NCBI RefSeq assembly: GCF_000247695.1
Contig: NW_004624880.1
Coordinates: 3,142,046 to 3,206,045, forward strand
DNA: 64,000 nt
From: Heterocephalus glaber
Lineage: Eukaryota > Chordata > Mammalia > Rodentia > Bathyergidae
Direction: 5' to 3'
How positions within the stretch are numbered: the stretch's first letter is position 1; every line of letters begins with the position of its first letter. This document shows positions 36,120 to 46,012 of the stretch, piece by piece. Made by a program: the position numbers and the translations under genes. The notes under the pieces are model-generated. The model saw only the letters and a list, made by a program, of their open reading frames with translations, made no database searches and was not told the origin of the DNA.

Positions 36120-36530
36120 TGAAGGTTCCTATGATCTGTCTTTTATTTTACTCTTTATTTATACTGTCATATAGGAGAAGCCATGTGATACTTAAGCTTT
36201 TTTTATCTGATTTATTTCACTTAACATATGGTCTCAACATGCATCTATTTTCCTACAAATTACTCAAGTGTATCTTTTATTGCAGAGTGGCACTCCATTG
36301 TGTGTAAATACCACATTTTCTTTATCCATTCATCTGTTGATGGACGTACAGGGAGTGGTGAGACAGGTCTTTCTCAAATGGGAAGGGGATCAGGACATGG
36401 AGGGGGAGAAGAAAAGAGGATTAAAAAAAAGAATTAAGATGTGTTATGTACATGAACCAACTCCACACAAGGAATGTAAATATTACATATTGCAAACATG
36501 TAGTAATAAAAGACAAATGAATAAAAAAGA
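36120..36530 (+). mobile_element. L1 with 5' inversion (twin-primed)
   Basis: The left part (about 36120-36343) is L1 ORF2 end in reverse (on plus: ttctttatccattcatctgt). The right part (36345-36530) is L1 3' UTR in forward orientation (agacaggtctttctcaaatg; acaaggaatgtaaatattac; gtagtaataaaa). The two parts are adjacent segments of one L1 tail in opposite orientation. This head-to-head form is the known product of twin priming during L1 insertion. No coding potential. Confidence 0.75.
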
Positions 36531-38112
36531 TGAGAGTTAAGAAAAGAGAGACACATCTTCAAAAGCTCATGACCTAAGAGGAGAAACAAATGCAAACACA
36601 ATTTCTTGTCAGTGTGGTATATGCTGAAAGGTACAGGTGTACATAGGTTGCTTTGTGAACAGAGGGCAATGACATTTTCCTTGGGATTACCTTTCACAAG
36701 CACCAATTCCTTGTTCTGAGTATTCACTTGAAATAGCCTAAAAATTCTGGGAGCTGTCTTATTCCTTCCTAATTTTCTGTTGCCAGGGCTGCAGTGATTA
36801 ATCTTCAAAAAAGCTACAGTTTAGCACCTGTTGAATGATATTAGAGAGAATCATCTGTGTTGCAAATAGAGAATATGTTAGGGAGGCTGGACTCAAATGG
36901 ATCCAGGTTTTGATATCTTTCTCCTTCTGTTTTAGCAGACAAATAATCTGTTGCAACTTTGCTGCTTCTCTTCCATAGCTTGGCTGTGTTCCCGTGCACC
37001 ATTTTGTTCTAGGGAAAGCCTAAACTGATTCTTCAGTGTTAGCCAAAACAAATGAGGAGTTTGGCTCTCGGTCTGGTCGCAGCAGCTGCTGTGATTGAAG
37101 TTCTCTGCACCTAAGACAGTGGGGCAGCTTTCTGTTTGACAGACAAACACATTTTCATTACTAGAGAAACAGGAAGCATTGCATACTGGGCAAAAAAAAA
37201 AAAAAAAAAAAGAGAAAGGGGGGAGAAAGAAAGAAATATTTGGGAAGTCGCTTTGTTCTTTCTTCTATCAATCGTGGTTATTGTTCAGCTGAAATGTCGA
37301 AGAGGAGGTTGATGGTGTGGGAGCTTGATACCATGCCTCAGGCTTCTCTTCCTTTCAGACTGGAGCTGTGAGCTGACAGCTGTGTGGCTTCTTGACTTTA
37401 GGTTGCCTCAGCAAGAAAAATCCTTGGCAGATCTGCACTGGCAGGCAGTTTCTGTTCATGCATACAGCAAAAGGCATGGAGAGATCAGGAGGTCTGCAGG
37501 AACTGACGTATAAAGGAAAAGGAAGGAAACATTTGGCCATTTCCATTTATCTTGTCATGCTGTGGTGCTTAACAGTAAGGTGGGTATTTGGAGGCCTTCA
37601 GAAACTATGCTGGTGACTTGGGAGTTTGCAAATAATTCAACCACAGGCAGACTGGTTGTAGGTTCTTTAGAGAACAGAATACATCTCCAACTGCACAACA
37701 TTATGACGGATTTTCTTTCATAATCTTGTATTCAGAATATTTTTTAAAAAATCAAAATGGCAGCTTGGGAGGCATTCTTGATTTCCACGTTTTGTGTATT
37801 GAGTCCCTAGGCAAACATTGGTGCCATATATACTACTGTAAGGAATCCAAGAAGCATAGGAAAATTGTAGGAAGGAGAAGCAAAAAATTATGAGAAGAAA
37901 ATACATAAATCTAAGGTCTAAAATTGCAAATAAAATGATAAAAATGTAGTGTCAGTATTGAAGAATGTCTTTAGGAATACAGGCAGTCTAGAGTCCTCAC
38001 AGATATGTAATTTCTGGATTCTCATTTCCAATTATCACTATGACAAGAACCTCCTGTCTAATATATAATTCATTTAGGAAGTCAGATTGCCACTCAAGGA
38101 AGCCAATGCATA
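36531..38112. other. Unique-looking region around a possible exon
   Basis: Repeat-poor sequence, GC-richer at about 36940-37160 and 37250-37620. Apart from an A-run with purines at 37191-37235 I recognise no repeats, which makes it the best candidate here for functional non-coding or exonic DNA. Confidence 0.35.
37458..37574 (+). CDS. Possible first coding exon (unproven)
   Basis: A pyrimidine-rich tract ending ctcttcctttcag (to 37358) could be a 3' splice site, and acagtaagg at 37572-37580 contains a consensus-like 5' splice site after base 37574. Between them lies an open frame with ATGs at 37458 and 37476. The predicted peptide has a basic stretch (YKGKGRKH) followed by a hydrophobic one (LAISIYLVMLWCLT), like a signal peptide or signal anchor cut by an intron. 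The region has no repeat look. I cannot match it to a protein, no partner exon is visible, and splice-like motifs this good occur by chance. So this is a weak hypothesis. Confidence 0.15.
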
Positions 38113-38308
38113 CAGTCAGGCACTGCTTGCTCAATCACAGGACATATTCTGAGAAATGTGTCATTAGGCAAGTCTTTCATTGTACAATTACAGAGCATAC
38201 TTACACAAACAAAGATTGCTATGATGACACTGGACCACTAGTCTGATGGAACCACCATTATAGATGTGGTCATTGTTGAAAGCGACATTGTTATGCAGTG
38301 CATGACTA
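38113..38308. mobile_element. Short Tigger-like DNA transposon (MITE)
   Basis: The left end cagtcaggcactgcttgctc and the complement of the right end (agtcatgcactgcataacaa) are imperfect inverted repeats. The inside has attctgagaaatgtgtcatt then aggcaagtctttcattg, a pattern I know from TcMar-Tigger-type nonautonomous elements. A TA precedes the left end. Non-coding. Confidence 0.6.
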
Positions 38309-38314
38309 CATTAA

Positions 38315-38480
38315 ATAGCTACTATTTGTCAGACACTATGCCAGGTGCTTTATATAGCCACACCACATGCCTGTAACAGCAAAACATGTGTGCTAAGATA
38401 CTTTGTTATATATGTGAAAAACCTGAAACTCAGGATGTCCAAAATTACATGGATAATTAACAAAGCAGAACTTCCAACTC
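38315..38480 (-). repeat. MIR SINE remnant
   Basis: The order actatttgtcagacactatg, ccaggtgctttatatagcca, then aaacctgaaactcaggatgt fits a reverse MIR. Confidence 0.65.
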
Positions 38481-38553
38481 AATTCGTGGTAACTTCAAAG
38501 GGCTTTTAGAGTTTGAAGGGTTCTTCTATACATACATCCTTGCCCTTTCAATC

Positions 38554-38978
38554 TGTCTTAGTTTTCTTTTTTCGTTGCTAGGACAAAATACCTGACAACC
38601 ACAAGTTAAAGGAAAAGGTTTATTTCAGGTAACAGTTTGTAGAGGTTTCAGTCCATAGTCAGCTTGCTCCAAGGCAGAGAGGCATCACAGAGGAGAAACA
38701 GTTTGTGGTGTGGTAGGCAGAAGGCAGCAAAGAGCAAACAGCAAGCAGCAGCAGAAGCAGCAAGCATGCATTCTTTCTGTCCCTCTATATTTCATCCAGG
38801 CTACAAGTCTATTGATTGGTGGCATCCTTACCCAGGGTGGGGCTTCCACTATCCACACACTTAATCCCAGTATTATACCCTTAATTCACATTCACACCCT
38901 AACTCAGCCACCTTCAAAATTCCCCATGTATGACTGCATGAGGCTTTGCAGGGAGGCATCAAGATATAAGCCAAAACA
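38554..38978 (-). repeat. 3' LTR of minus-strand MaLR element
   Basis: On minus it starts tgttttggcttatatcttga and ends aagaca. The plus strand reads tgtcttagttttcttttttc at the left edge. The polyadenylation-type block is gaaataaacc on minus. Confidence 0.8.
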
Positions 38979-39161
38979 TTCTGCCCCTGGCTCCCGAAAG
39001 ACTTATGCATATCCCTTTATGCAAAAGACATTAGTCTATCTCTAAGTTTTGCCAAAGTCCTAACAGTTTCAGCATTGCTGAAAAGTCCAAATCCAAAGTC
39101 TCCTCTGAGATTTAAGACAAACTTAGCTGTGATCCCTGAAATAAAAGTTAAACATTTCCAA

Positions 39162-39493
39162 CATATAATGGCACAAAACAAACATTTCCATTCCAAAAGA
39201 TACCAAGAGGGGGATAGAAAGGAATGGAAACAAAGCAAGACCAAAATCCAGCAGGGCAAAGATGAAATTCCATAGTTCCATGTCCAGTAACCAGTGAAAT
39301 CTGGGGCAAGATGTGAACTTCAAAGGGCTTGGGTGGCTCTGCCCCTACGGTACTTCTGATGGTTGTAGCTCCCATGGCTTCTCTCTTGGGCTGGCTCTGT
39401 TCACTCCTTGTGACTTCCTCAGATATCCATATTCCTGGCTTCTTCAACCTTTTAGCTTTGGCTTCACACTCATAGCTTCACAATGCCCTCTCA
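39162..39493. repeat. Left arm of inverted repeat at the gap
   Basis: Its reverse complement matches 40029-40361 with three substitutions and one extra C in the right arm. It ends exactly at the first N. Confidence 0.95.
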
Positions 39494-40028
39494 NNNNNNN
39501 NNNNNNNNNNNNNNNNNNNNNNNNNNNNNNNNNNNNNNNNNNNNNNNNNNNNNNNNNNNNNNNNNNNNNNNNNNNNNNNNNNNNNNNNNNNNNNNNNNNN
39601 NNNNNNNNNNNNNNNNNNNNNNNNNNNNNNNNNNNNNNNNNNNNNNNNNNNNNNNNNNNNNNNNNNNNNNNNNNNNNNNNNNNNNNNNNNNNNNNNNNNN
39701 NNNNNNNNNNNNNNNNNNNNNNNNNNNNNNNNNNNNNNNNNNNNNNNNNNNNNNNNNNNNNNNNNNNNNNNNNNNNNNNNNNNNNNNNNNNNNNNNNNNN
39801 NNNNNNNNNNNNNNNNNNNNNNNNNNNNNNNNNNNNNNNNNNNNNNNNNNNNNNNNNNNNNNNNNNNNNNNNNNNNNNNNNNNNNNNNNNNNNNNNNNNN
39901 NNNNNNNNNNNNNNNNNNNNNNNNNNNNNNNNNNNNNNNNNNNNNNNNNNNNNNNNNNNNNNNNNNNNNNNNNNNNNNNNNNNNNNNNNNNNNNNNNNNN
40001 NNNNNNNNNNNNNNNNNNNNNNNNNNNN
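39494..40028. other. Assembly gap (535 Ns)
   Basis: All bases are N. Long open frames spanning it are artefacts of the Ns. Confidence 1.
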
Positions 40029-40361
40029 TGAGAGGGCATTGTGAAGCTATGAGTGTGAAGCCAAAGCTAAAAGGTTGAAGAAGCCAGGAATATGGATATC
40101 TGAGGAAGTCACAAGGAGTGAACAGAGCCAGCCCAAGAGAGAAGCAATGGGAGCTACAACCATCAGAAGTACCGTAGGGGCAGAGCCACCCAAGCCCTTT
40201 GAAGTTCACATCTTGCCCCAGATTTCACTGGTTACTGGACATGGAACTATGGAATTTCATCTTTGCCCTGCTGGATTTTGGTCTTGCTTTGTTTCCATTC
40301 CTTTCTATCCCCCCTCTTGGTATCTTTTGGAATGGAAATGTTTGTTTTGTGCTATTGTATG
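40029..40361. repeat. Right arm of inverted repeat at the gap
   Basis: It begins tgagagggcattgtgaagct immediately after the last N and is the complement of the left arm. It is MaLR internal sequence in plus orientation inside a minus-strand element. Confidence 0.95.
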
Positions 40362-40760
40362 TGACATTCCACTGCCTCAACATTAGACGTCCTTGAAATT
40401 TATTCCACCACACTTAATTTCAGTCTCAGGCAAAGTTTCTGAACAAGACCAAATTGGAGAGAAATTTTCTGCCAAAGCATAACACACTTGGTCTGGAGTC
40501 CAATAACCAATGCAGTACTTCTTCCTAACAGAAACCTCCTAAGCATGGTCCTTACTGTCAGCATTTTTATCAGCAACCTGGTTTTCTGAGATCTGACCAG
40601 AATCTGTCATCAAGTTCAGCTTACAGCATTCCAGGGCTGCTTTTTCAGTTGACATCTTCAAACCTTCCCAAAATCTTTCTACAAGCCAATTTCAAAGTCT
40701 TCTGAACCACCTGGCCAGGTGGCATCACAGCAATGGTCCCATTTGTCTGGTACCAAAATC

Positions 40761-41183
40761 TGTCTTAGTTACTTTTAGCAGTGCTGCAACAAAGTACCCT
40801 ATCTCCACAAGTTAAAGGAGGAAAGGTTTATTTCAAGTCACATTTTGTAAAGGTTCTGGTCCATAGCCAGCTGGCTCCAAGGCAGTGTGGCATGGCAGAG
40901 GAGCATGACAGAAGAGAAACAGTCCATAGTAACCCGGCAGAAAATGGCAAAGCAGCAAGCAGCAAGCAGCAGCCTGCCTTCTTTCTGTCCCTTATATTCC
41001 ATTCAGGCTTTAAGCCTATTAATTAGTGCCACCCATACCCAGGGTGGGGCTTCCATTATTCACACCCTCAATCCCAGTATCACACCCTTAATCCACATTC
41101 ACTCTGTAATCTAGCTACCTTTGAAACTTCCCACCTATGAATACATGAGGCCCTGGGGGGACATCTAGACACAAGCCTTAACA
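40761..41183 (-). repeat. 5' LTR of minus-strand MaLR element
   Basis: The plus strand starts tgtcttagttacttttagca and contains gttaaaggaggaaaggttta, ccagctggctccaaggcagt and acccagggtggggcttccat, all shared with the left LTR. A cagcaag unit is tandemly repeated near 40955. Confidence 0.8.
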
Positions 41184-41795
41184 TCTCCTACATCCTATAT
41201 CCTCAATATCTCACAGCATTGTTTTCTGCTTGGCCTGGACAAAGTTCCAGTTGTCTCCACACAGGACTCTAGGCTACTAACAACTGGTGGAAGTTGGCAC
41301 ACCAATGAATCCTTTTTGCAGTCCTGTGCCTTTACCAATGGGCCAATTGAGAAGAAGAGGAACCAGTTTTCCTTTTATATATATTTATTAAAGATTTACT
41401 ATATGCATACTGTGCATTGTATGACTCCATTATGTTAATTAGTAGGCTCTCTTCAAGGAGAGCATCACATCACATCAAGTGCCTAATTCATATTCTCTGG
41501 TCTCTAGGTCAAGGACTCAGCTTACTCATTCAACACATTTCCAAGCCCCTTTCTGTTTTACATTTCATATTTATAAAGCACTGGATAAGGTCTTTTGGTG
41601 GTGGTGATTGTGATGTCAGGAAGATAATGAGACTTGGTCAATGTTCTGCAGTAAGTTGCAAAACCCCAGGGTTTTTTGTTTTCCAATGACTTATTTTCCT
41701 CTTGTAGACCAAGATTATAAAATTCTCACAGAGGTCTGAGTTTCTCTTACAGCTTCTTAGGCCTCCCTAAGTTTTTGCACAGCCAATTGCTTTTA
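41184..41795. other. Unassigned sequence
   Basis: No gene or repeat recognised. Confidence 0.4.
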
Positions 41796-41805
41796 ACGTT
41801 AATTG

Positions 41806-41899
41806 GTTTTTGTTTTGTTTTGTTTTGTTTTAGTGCTGGGGATCGAACTCAGGTCCTTGTGCTTGTGCTGCAAAACTACTGGGCTAAATCCCCGGCCCT
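41806..41899 (-). mobile_element. ID-like SINE
   Basis: The plus strand reads a (TTTTG)n tail, then gtgctggggatcgaactcag, gtccttgtgcttgtgctgca and gggctaaatccccggccc: the whole SINE in reverse. Flanks acgttaattg and acattaattg form a target duplication with one mismatch. Confidence 0.85.
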
Positions 41900-41909
41900 A
41901 CATTAATTG

Positions 41910-43102
41910 TTTTAATAAGTGTGCTACATCTAGAGTATGCTTCTGGTAGACTTTTTTTCTTCTTAGTCTAGTATCTTCCTCTCTTCTAATCTCTAAATTA
42001 CCTCTTGATCTTTGTGCTGTTCAACAGAATTTGTTTCCAACTATAGCCAAGAATACTTTTTAAGGAAAATATGTACAAATGTTTCTTTTGATCAACCAAA
42101 AGATGATGTATGTGGCTTAATAAAATTTTCAGACTCCTAATTTTCTTATTAGTGGTACAAACCATTAGTATCTACCTTAAATGCCAGTACCTTCATTAAT
42201 GATTTCATTAGCTCCAGCTAGCAAAATTCCTGACATATACAGTGTATACTTGACTTACAGACTCAATTTGTTTGTGAGAGTTGATTGTAACTCAAGTTGG
42301 TCAATTGCGGGCTCAGGCTCCTCTACACAGCCTTCAAAGTCTCTCTCTTGTATAAAGGCAGATCTCAGTGTCCTTAGAGAGATATTGGCCCAGGATTTCT
42401 CAATTGACCCCATACAGGAAAGGATGTTGTAATGCTCCCTCCAGAATTTTTTAAGGGTTAAATCTACATCTGAGACCATCTGGAAGCACAAGCATCTGGC
42501 ATTTGGGTCAAAACTCAAGACTTTGGTTGTAAGTTAAAACTAAAATTCCAGTTGTAACCCAAGTTTTTTCATATGTCAGGCCAGTCATAACTTGAGGGTC
42601 CACTCCAGTAGGCATTTAGCAAATATAAGCTCTCATTATTGTGCACATTGACATGATGTATCTAAGAAATGACATGAAAAGGAAAAAGTATTATCATTAT
42701 AACCTCTTCCCTTAACTATATTAATATTTTTATAGTTATAATTCCCTTTCCATAGATTACTGATTGCAAGATAATTTCACTTTGACATTTGTTTATCTAG
42801 CAATTGGCCTACAATCAGACAAATCAAGATCAATTATTTTTTCTGCTATTCCCACAGCCTTAACTAAGGAAAGCCACTTTGCATACAGTTTTTGCAGAAA
42901 GACTTAGGAAACATCCTTAGACATGCATAACCTCAAACAAGTTGTTCTGCTTCTAGCCTCACAAAATCTGGCCACAGGTGAACAGTTGATTTGAGGATAG
43001 TTCATTCCTTGTCTAATTAGTGGCTTGTAAAATTACTAAATCCTACTTAGGAATAGGTAAGATTGATGAGATCCTCTCAACTTTGCAACTAGCCTTAGCA
43101 AT
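41910..43102. other. Unassigned sequence with possible DNA transposon remnant
   Basis: At about 42240-42605 the segments gattgtaactcaagttggtc and cagtcataacttgagggtcc suggest worn inverted repeats of a DNA transposon, but I cannot name a family. The overlapping frames on both strands there are not genes. Confidence 0.3.
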
Positions 43103-43481
43103 TGTGGAGAAGACTTTCCACCTGTGACAAAATACATGCAATAATCAACCTAAAAGAAAGAGATTTATTTGATTCATGGATTCAGAGGTTTCAGTCCATA
43201 GTTGGCTGGGTCCATTGCTTTTGGGTCTGCAGACAGGCAGAACATCATGGCAGGAAACACATAACAGAACATAGCTAGCTGTTTGTTCATCTCATTGCAG
43301 CTGGGAAGCAAAAAGAGAGAGGAAAGGGCTGGGTCCCAATATCCCATTCAAGGGAACATTCCCAGTGACCTAACTCTAAGTCCTACCTTCTTACAGTTCC
43401 ACCACCTTCCAGTAGCACCACAGGCTGGGAACCAAGCCTTTGACACATGGCCTTGGAACTTTTAAGACCCCAACCATAACA
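43103..43481 (-). mobile_element. Solo MaLR LTR
   Basis: Reverse MaLR LTR: on plus gagatttatttgattcatgg, cagaggtttcagtccatagt, ggctgggtccattgcttttg, cagaacatcatggcaggaaa, then the start block as ccccaaccataaca at the right edge. Confidence 0.8.
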
Positions 43482-44059
43482 CTAGGCTATATTAATAGTG
43501 AGAGATGAATTCAGAAAGGAGTCTCAGAAAGATATCATTAAGTAGTGAGGACATATGCTGGAGTTATAAGAAAGGAGAAAAATTGTTCAGCAGAAAAAAG
43601 TGGCAGAAGCTATGAGACTACATTGGCTCTTATGATTATGATTTCTTAGTTGCTTTCAGTTTACAATTCCCCACAATTCTTTCCATTTCATCCAAACCCT
43701 GATGTTTCTTTGGGGGAGCTCTTAATATCCAACTGTTATCTCACCCCATGTTGTGGTTTAAGAAACTCAAAGCTATTCTGAGATCCATCTGTCAATTTCC
43801 TTCAGCCATTGCTACCATTCAAATATCATATTAGACTGGAAGCTTCTCCACAAGACTTACTGACTCCCAGACTGTACAGAAAAATGTAGAAAATGGTATA
43901 TTCTGTTTTGAAATCCTTCCAGCTTGTTTGTCGTTTCTATCTGGTGTCTCTTATCCTTGTTTTCTCCACCCACAGCTAGGACCTGGACACTTATCAGAGT
44001 CTGAAAAGCAATGTTATTAATTCCCCTTTTCCACTTCTTTGATCAATTTTTTCTCATTT
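43482..44059. other. Unassigned sequence
   Basis: Nothing certain; a weak L2-like block around 43830. Confidence 0.35.
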
Positions 44060-45260
44060 AATGAATTTTAGGGTCATCATATAGCCTTCCTAATTCTCTG
44101 GCTTGTAGTATCTCTCTAGTGGTAATTTTTTTTTTTTAGTGGTTGTCCCAGATTTTGCAATATACATTGATGACTAATCCAAGTGCGCTTTTAAATAACA
44201 TTACACTACTTAATATACTTCATTATACTACTTCACTATACTACTTCATAGGCAGTGCAAGTACCTTATAACAGAGTATTCTCAATACTCCCATATTTTA
44301 TAACACTGTGGTCATATATGAGCCATAATGTCTGAAGGCATTGTCGCAGTGATTTTTTGAGGAAATTGTTATCTGTTTGATCAATTAAGAGTACAAAAAA
44401 TTAAATATTTAATCTTAATTATTCTTCTCTAATGTTGTAATTCTTTATAGTCTTAAGTTTCTGACCTCTGTCATTTTCCCTCTCTCTGGAGTACTTCTTT
44501 TAACATTTCATACAAAGAAGAGCTACTGGCAACAAATTCCCTGAATTTTTCCTTGAGAGAATCTTTCATTTCCTTTCAGTAGAAGGATAATTTTGCTAGG
44601 TACAGAATTGTAGGTTATTGTTTTCCTTTTAACTGTTTAATATTTCATTCACTTTCTCCTTGTTTGCATAGTTTGTGAACAGAAATCCAATGTAATTTCT
44701 ATCCTCATTTTTCTATAGATAAGGTAGTGTCCTCCCACCCTCACTCCTAATTTCTTTCAAGATTTTCTATTTGTTTTTTTCTTTTTCCTGAAGTTTAAAC
44801 ATGATATGCTTAGGTGTATTTTTTTATTTATCATGCTTGGTATTCTATTGTTCTAAATTTGTGGTTTGATATCTGTTACTGATTTTGGAAAATTCTCAGT
44901 ATTACCTCAAATATTTCTTCTATTCCTTTCTCTCCTTCTACTCCACTGATATTCCCACCACACATGTATTATACCTCTTGAAATTGTCCCACATATACTG
45001 GTTATTCTGTTCCATCCTTTTTTCTCTTTATATTTCATTTTTGGAAGTTTCTATGATATATCTCACTGATTTTTTCCTTGACCATATCTAGTCTTCTGAT
45101 GAGCTCATCAAATCAGTGTTCATTTCTGTTACAGCCTTGATTTTAGTATTTCCTTTTCCTTTTTTTTCTTAGAGACTCTGCTTACATTCCCCATCTGTTC
45201 TTGCTATACTGTGTTTTGAATCTTCTAGGCCTTAGCTCTTCCACATTTAAAATCAGGAAG
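44060..45260 (-). mobile_element. Old L1 (ORF1-like and 5' region)
   Basis: On plus the complement of an ancient L1 reads: gagctactggcaacaaattc, aggataattttgctaggtac, caagattttctatttgtttt, catgatatgcttaggtgtat, ggaaaattctcagtattacc and gcttacattccccatctgtt. The frames on plus are antisense. Confidence 0.7.
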
Positions 45261-45431
45261 TAAAATTTTTTTTTCTATTTCAAGTGGTTAGTTCTTGAAA
45301 TAAAAAGGTATGAATTTTAACATATATTCCTAGCTTTAAATCTACCCAAATTGACATAAGAACTTCAAAGTGAGGAGTTTAACTGTTTGCTACCAGGTCT
45401 ACCTTAAGGACTGCATTATAGCAAGTTGTTG

Positions 45432-45530
45432 CTGTTGTTATTATTATTATTACTGTTATCATTTTGGTGGTGAGCATTGAACCCCATGGTCTTGTGCATG
45501 CCAAACACACTAAACTGTATCCCCAGCCTC
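45432..45530 (-). mobile_element. Diverged ID-like SINE
   Basis: On plus an (ATT)n tail, then tggtggtgagcattgaaccc and catggtcttgtgcatgccaa, ending gtatccccagcctc. The duplication tagcaagttgttg / tagcaagttcttg (45419-45431, 45531-45543) has one mismatch. Confidence 0.8.
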
Positions 45531-45920
45531 TAGCAAGTTCTTGATGCTGGTCAAATCATTTCAGAATAGGAAAGTAAGGTAAAATTTAATATTAAAATAT
45601 CCTCCTGCTATGTTTTGCATCTTAGAGTTTATAAAACTTAGAAGACAAAATTCACACTATGGTGACTCAGCCCAGGAACAAGATATCCCTGGCCAACATT
45701 ATGTTGATGAGACAGGAGGAGTAGCTACATCCCTACCCCAGGCATTATTTCCTACAGGCTCATTTACCCTTTTATTTAACCAATTGGTTCATACTCTGGT
45801 GGTCATAATGAATAAGGAAAGCAAGATGCACCCCACTCGTCTTCAAAAAATAGAAAATTTAATACTGTACTTGGCACTGAAGAAAACCAATTGATTTGAT
45901 AAACAATCAGTAACTCTAAA

Positions 45921-46012
45921 GAGGGGGTGTAGTTCATTGATAGAGTATATGCTTAGCATATATGAAGTTCTTAATTCTGTTCTCAGCACCCAAAACAACA
46001 AAACAAACAAAT
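45921..46012 (+). mobile_element. Diverged ID-like SINE
   Basis: gagggggtgtagttcattga matches the A-box half and ttctgttctcagcacc the B-box end, with an (AAAC)n tail. It is closer to the classic ID pattern (gatagagtatatgcttagca) than the other copies. Confidence 0.75.

Larger units (their letters stand above)
38554..41183 (-). mobile_element. MaLR element with two LTRs, interrupted by assembly gap and inverted segment
   Basis: Two direct LTRs (38554-38978 and 40761-41183) face the minus strand. Internal sequence next to each LTR is the expected one: the 3' internal end at 38979-39493 and the 5' internal end at 40362-40760 (on minus: tttggtaccagacaaatggg). The middle holds 535 Ns (39494-40028), and 40029-40361 runs opposite to the rest of the element. 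Compared with the element at 14911-17619, the internal stretch missing between the two correctly oriented flanks is about 550 bases. No target-site duplication is seen (caatc on the left, tctcc on the right). No protein is encoded. Confidence 0.8.

Noticed and set aside
36434..36808. 124-residue minus-strand frame
   Set aside because: It overlaps an L1 tail and shows no domain or protein-like composition.
39313..40209. Two 243-residue open frames on opposite strands with the same N-terminal peptide
   Set aside because: Most of each frame is Ns, and the shared peptide comes from the inverted repeat of MaLR internal sequence.
45610..45894. 94-residue plus-strand frame
   Set aside because: No domain, no splice or start context, and no similarity I recognise.
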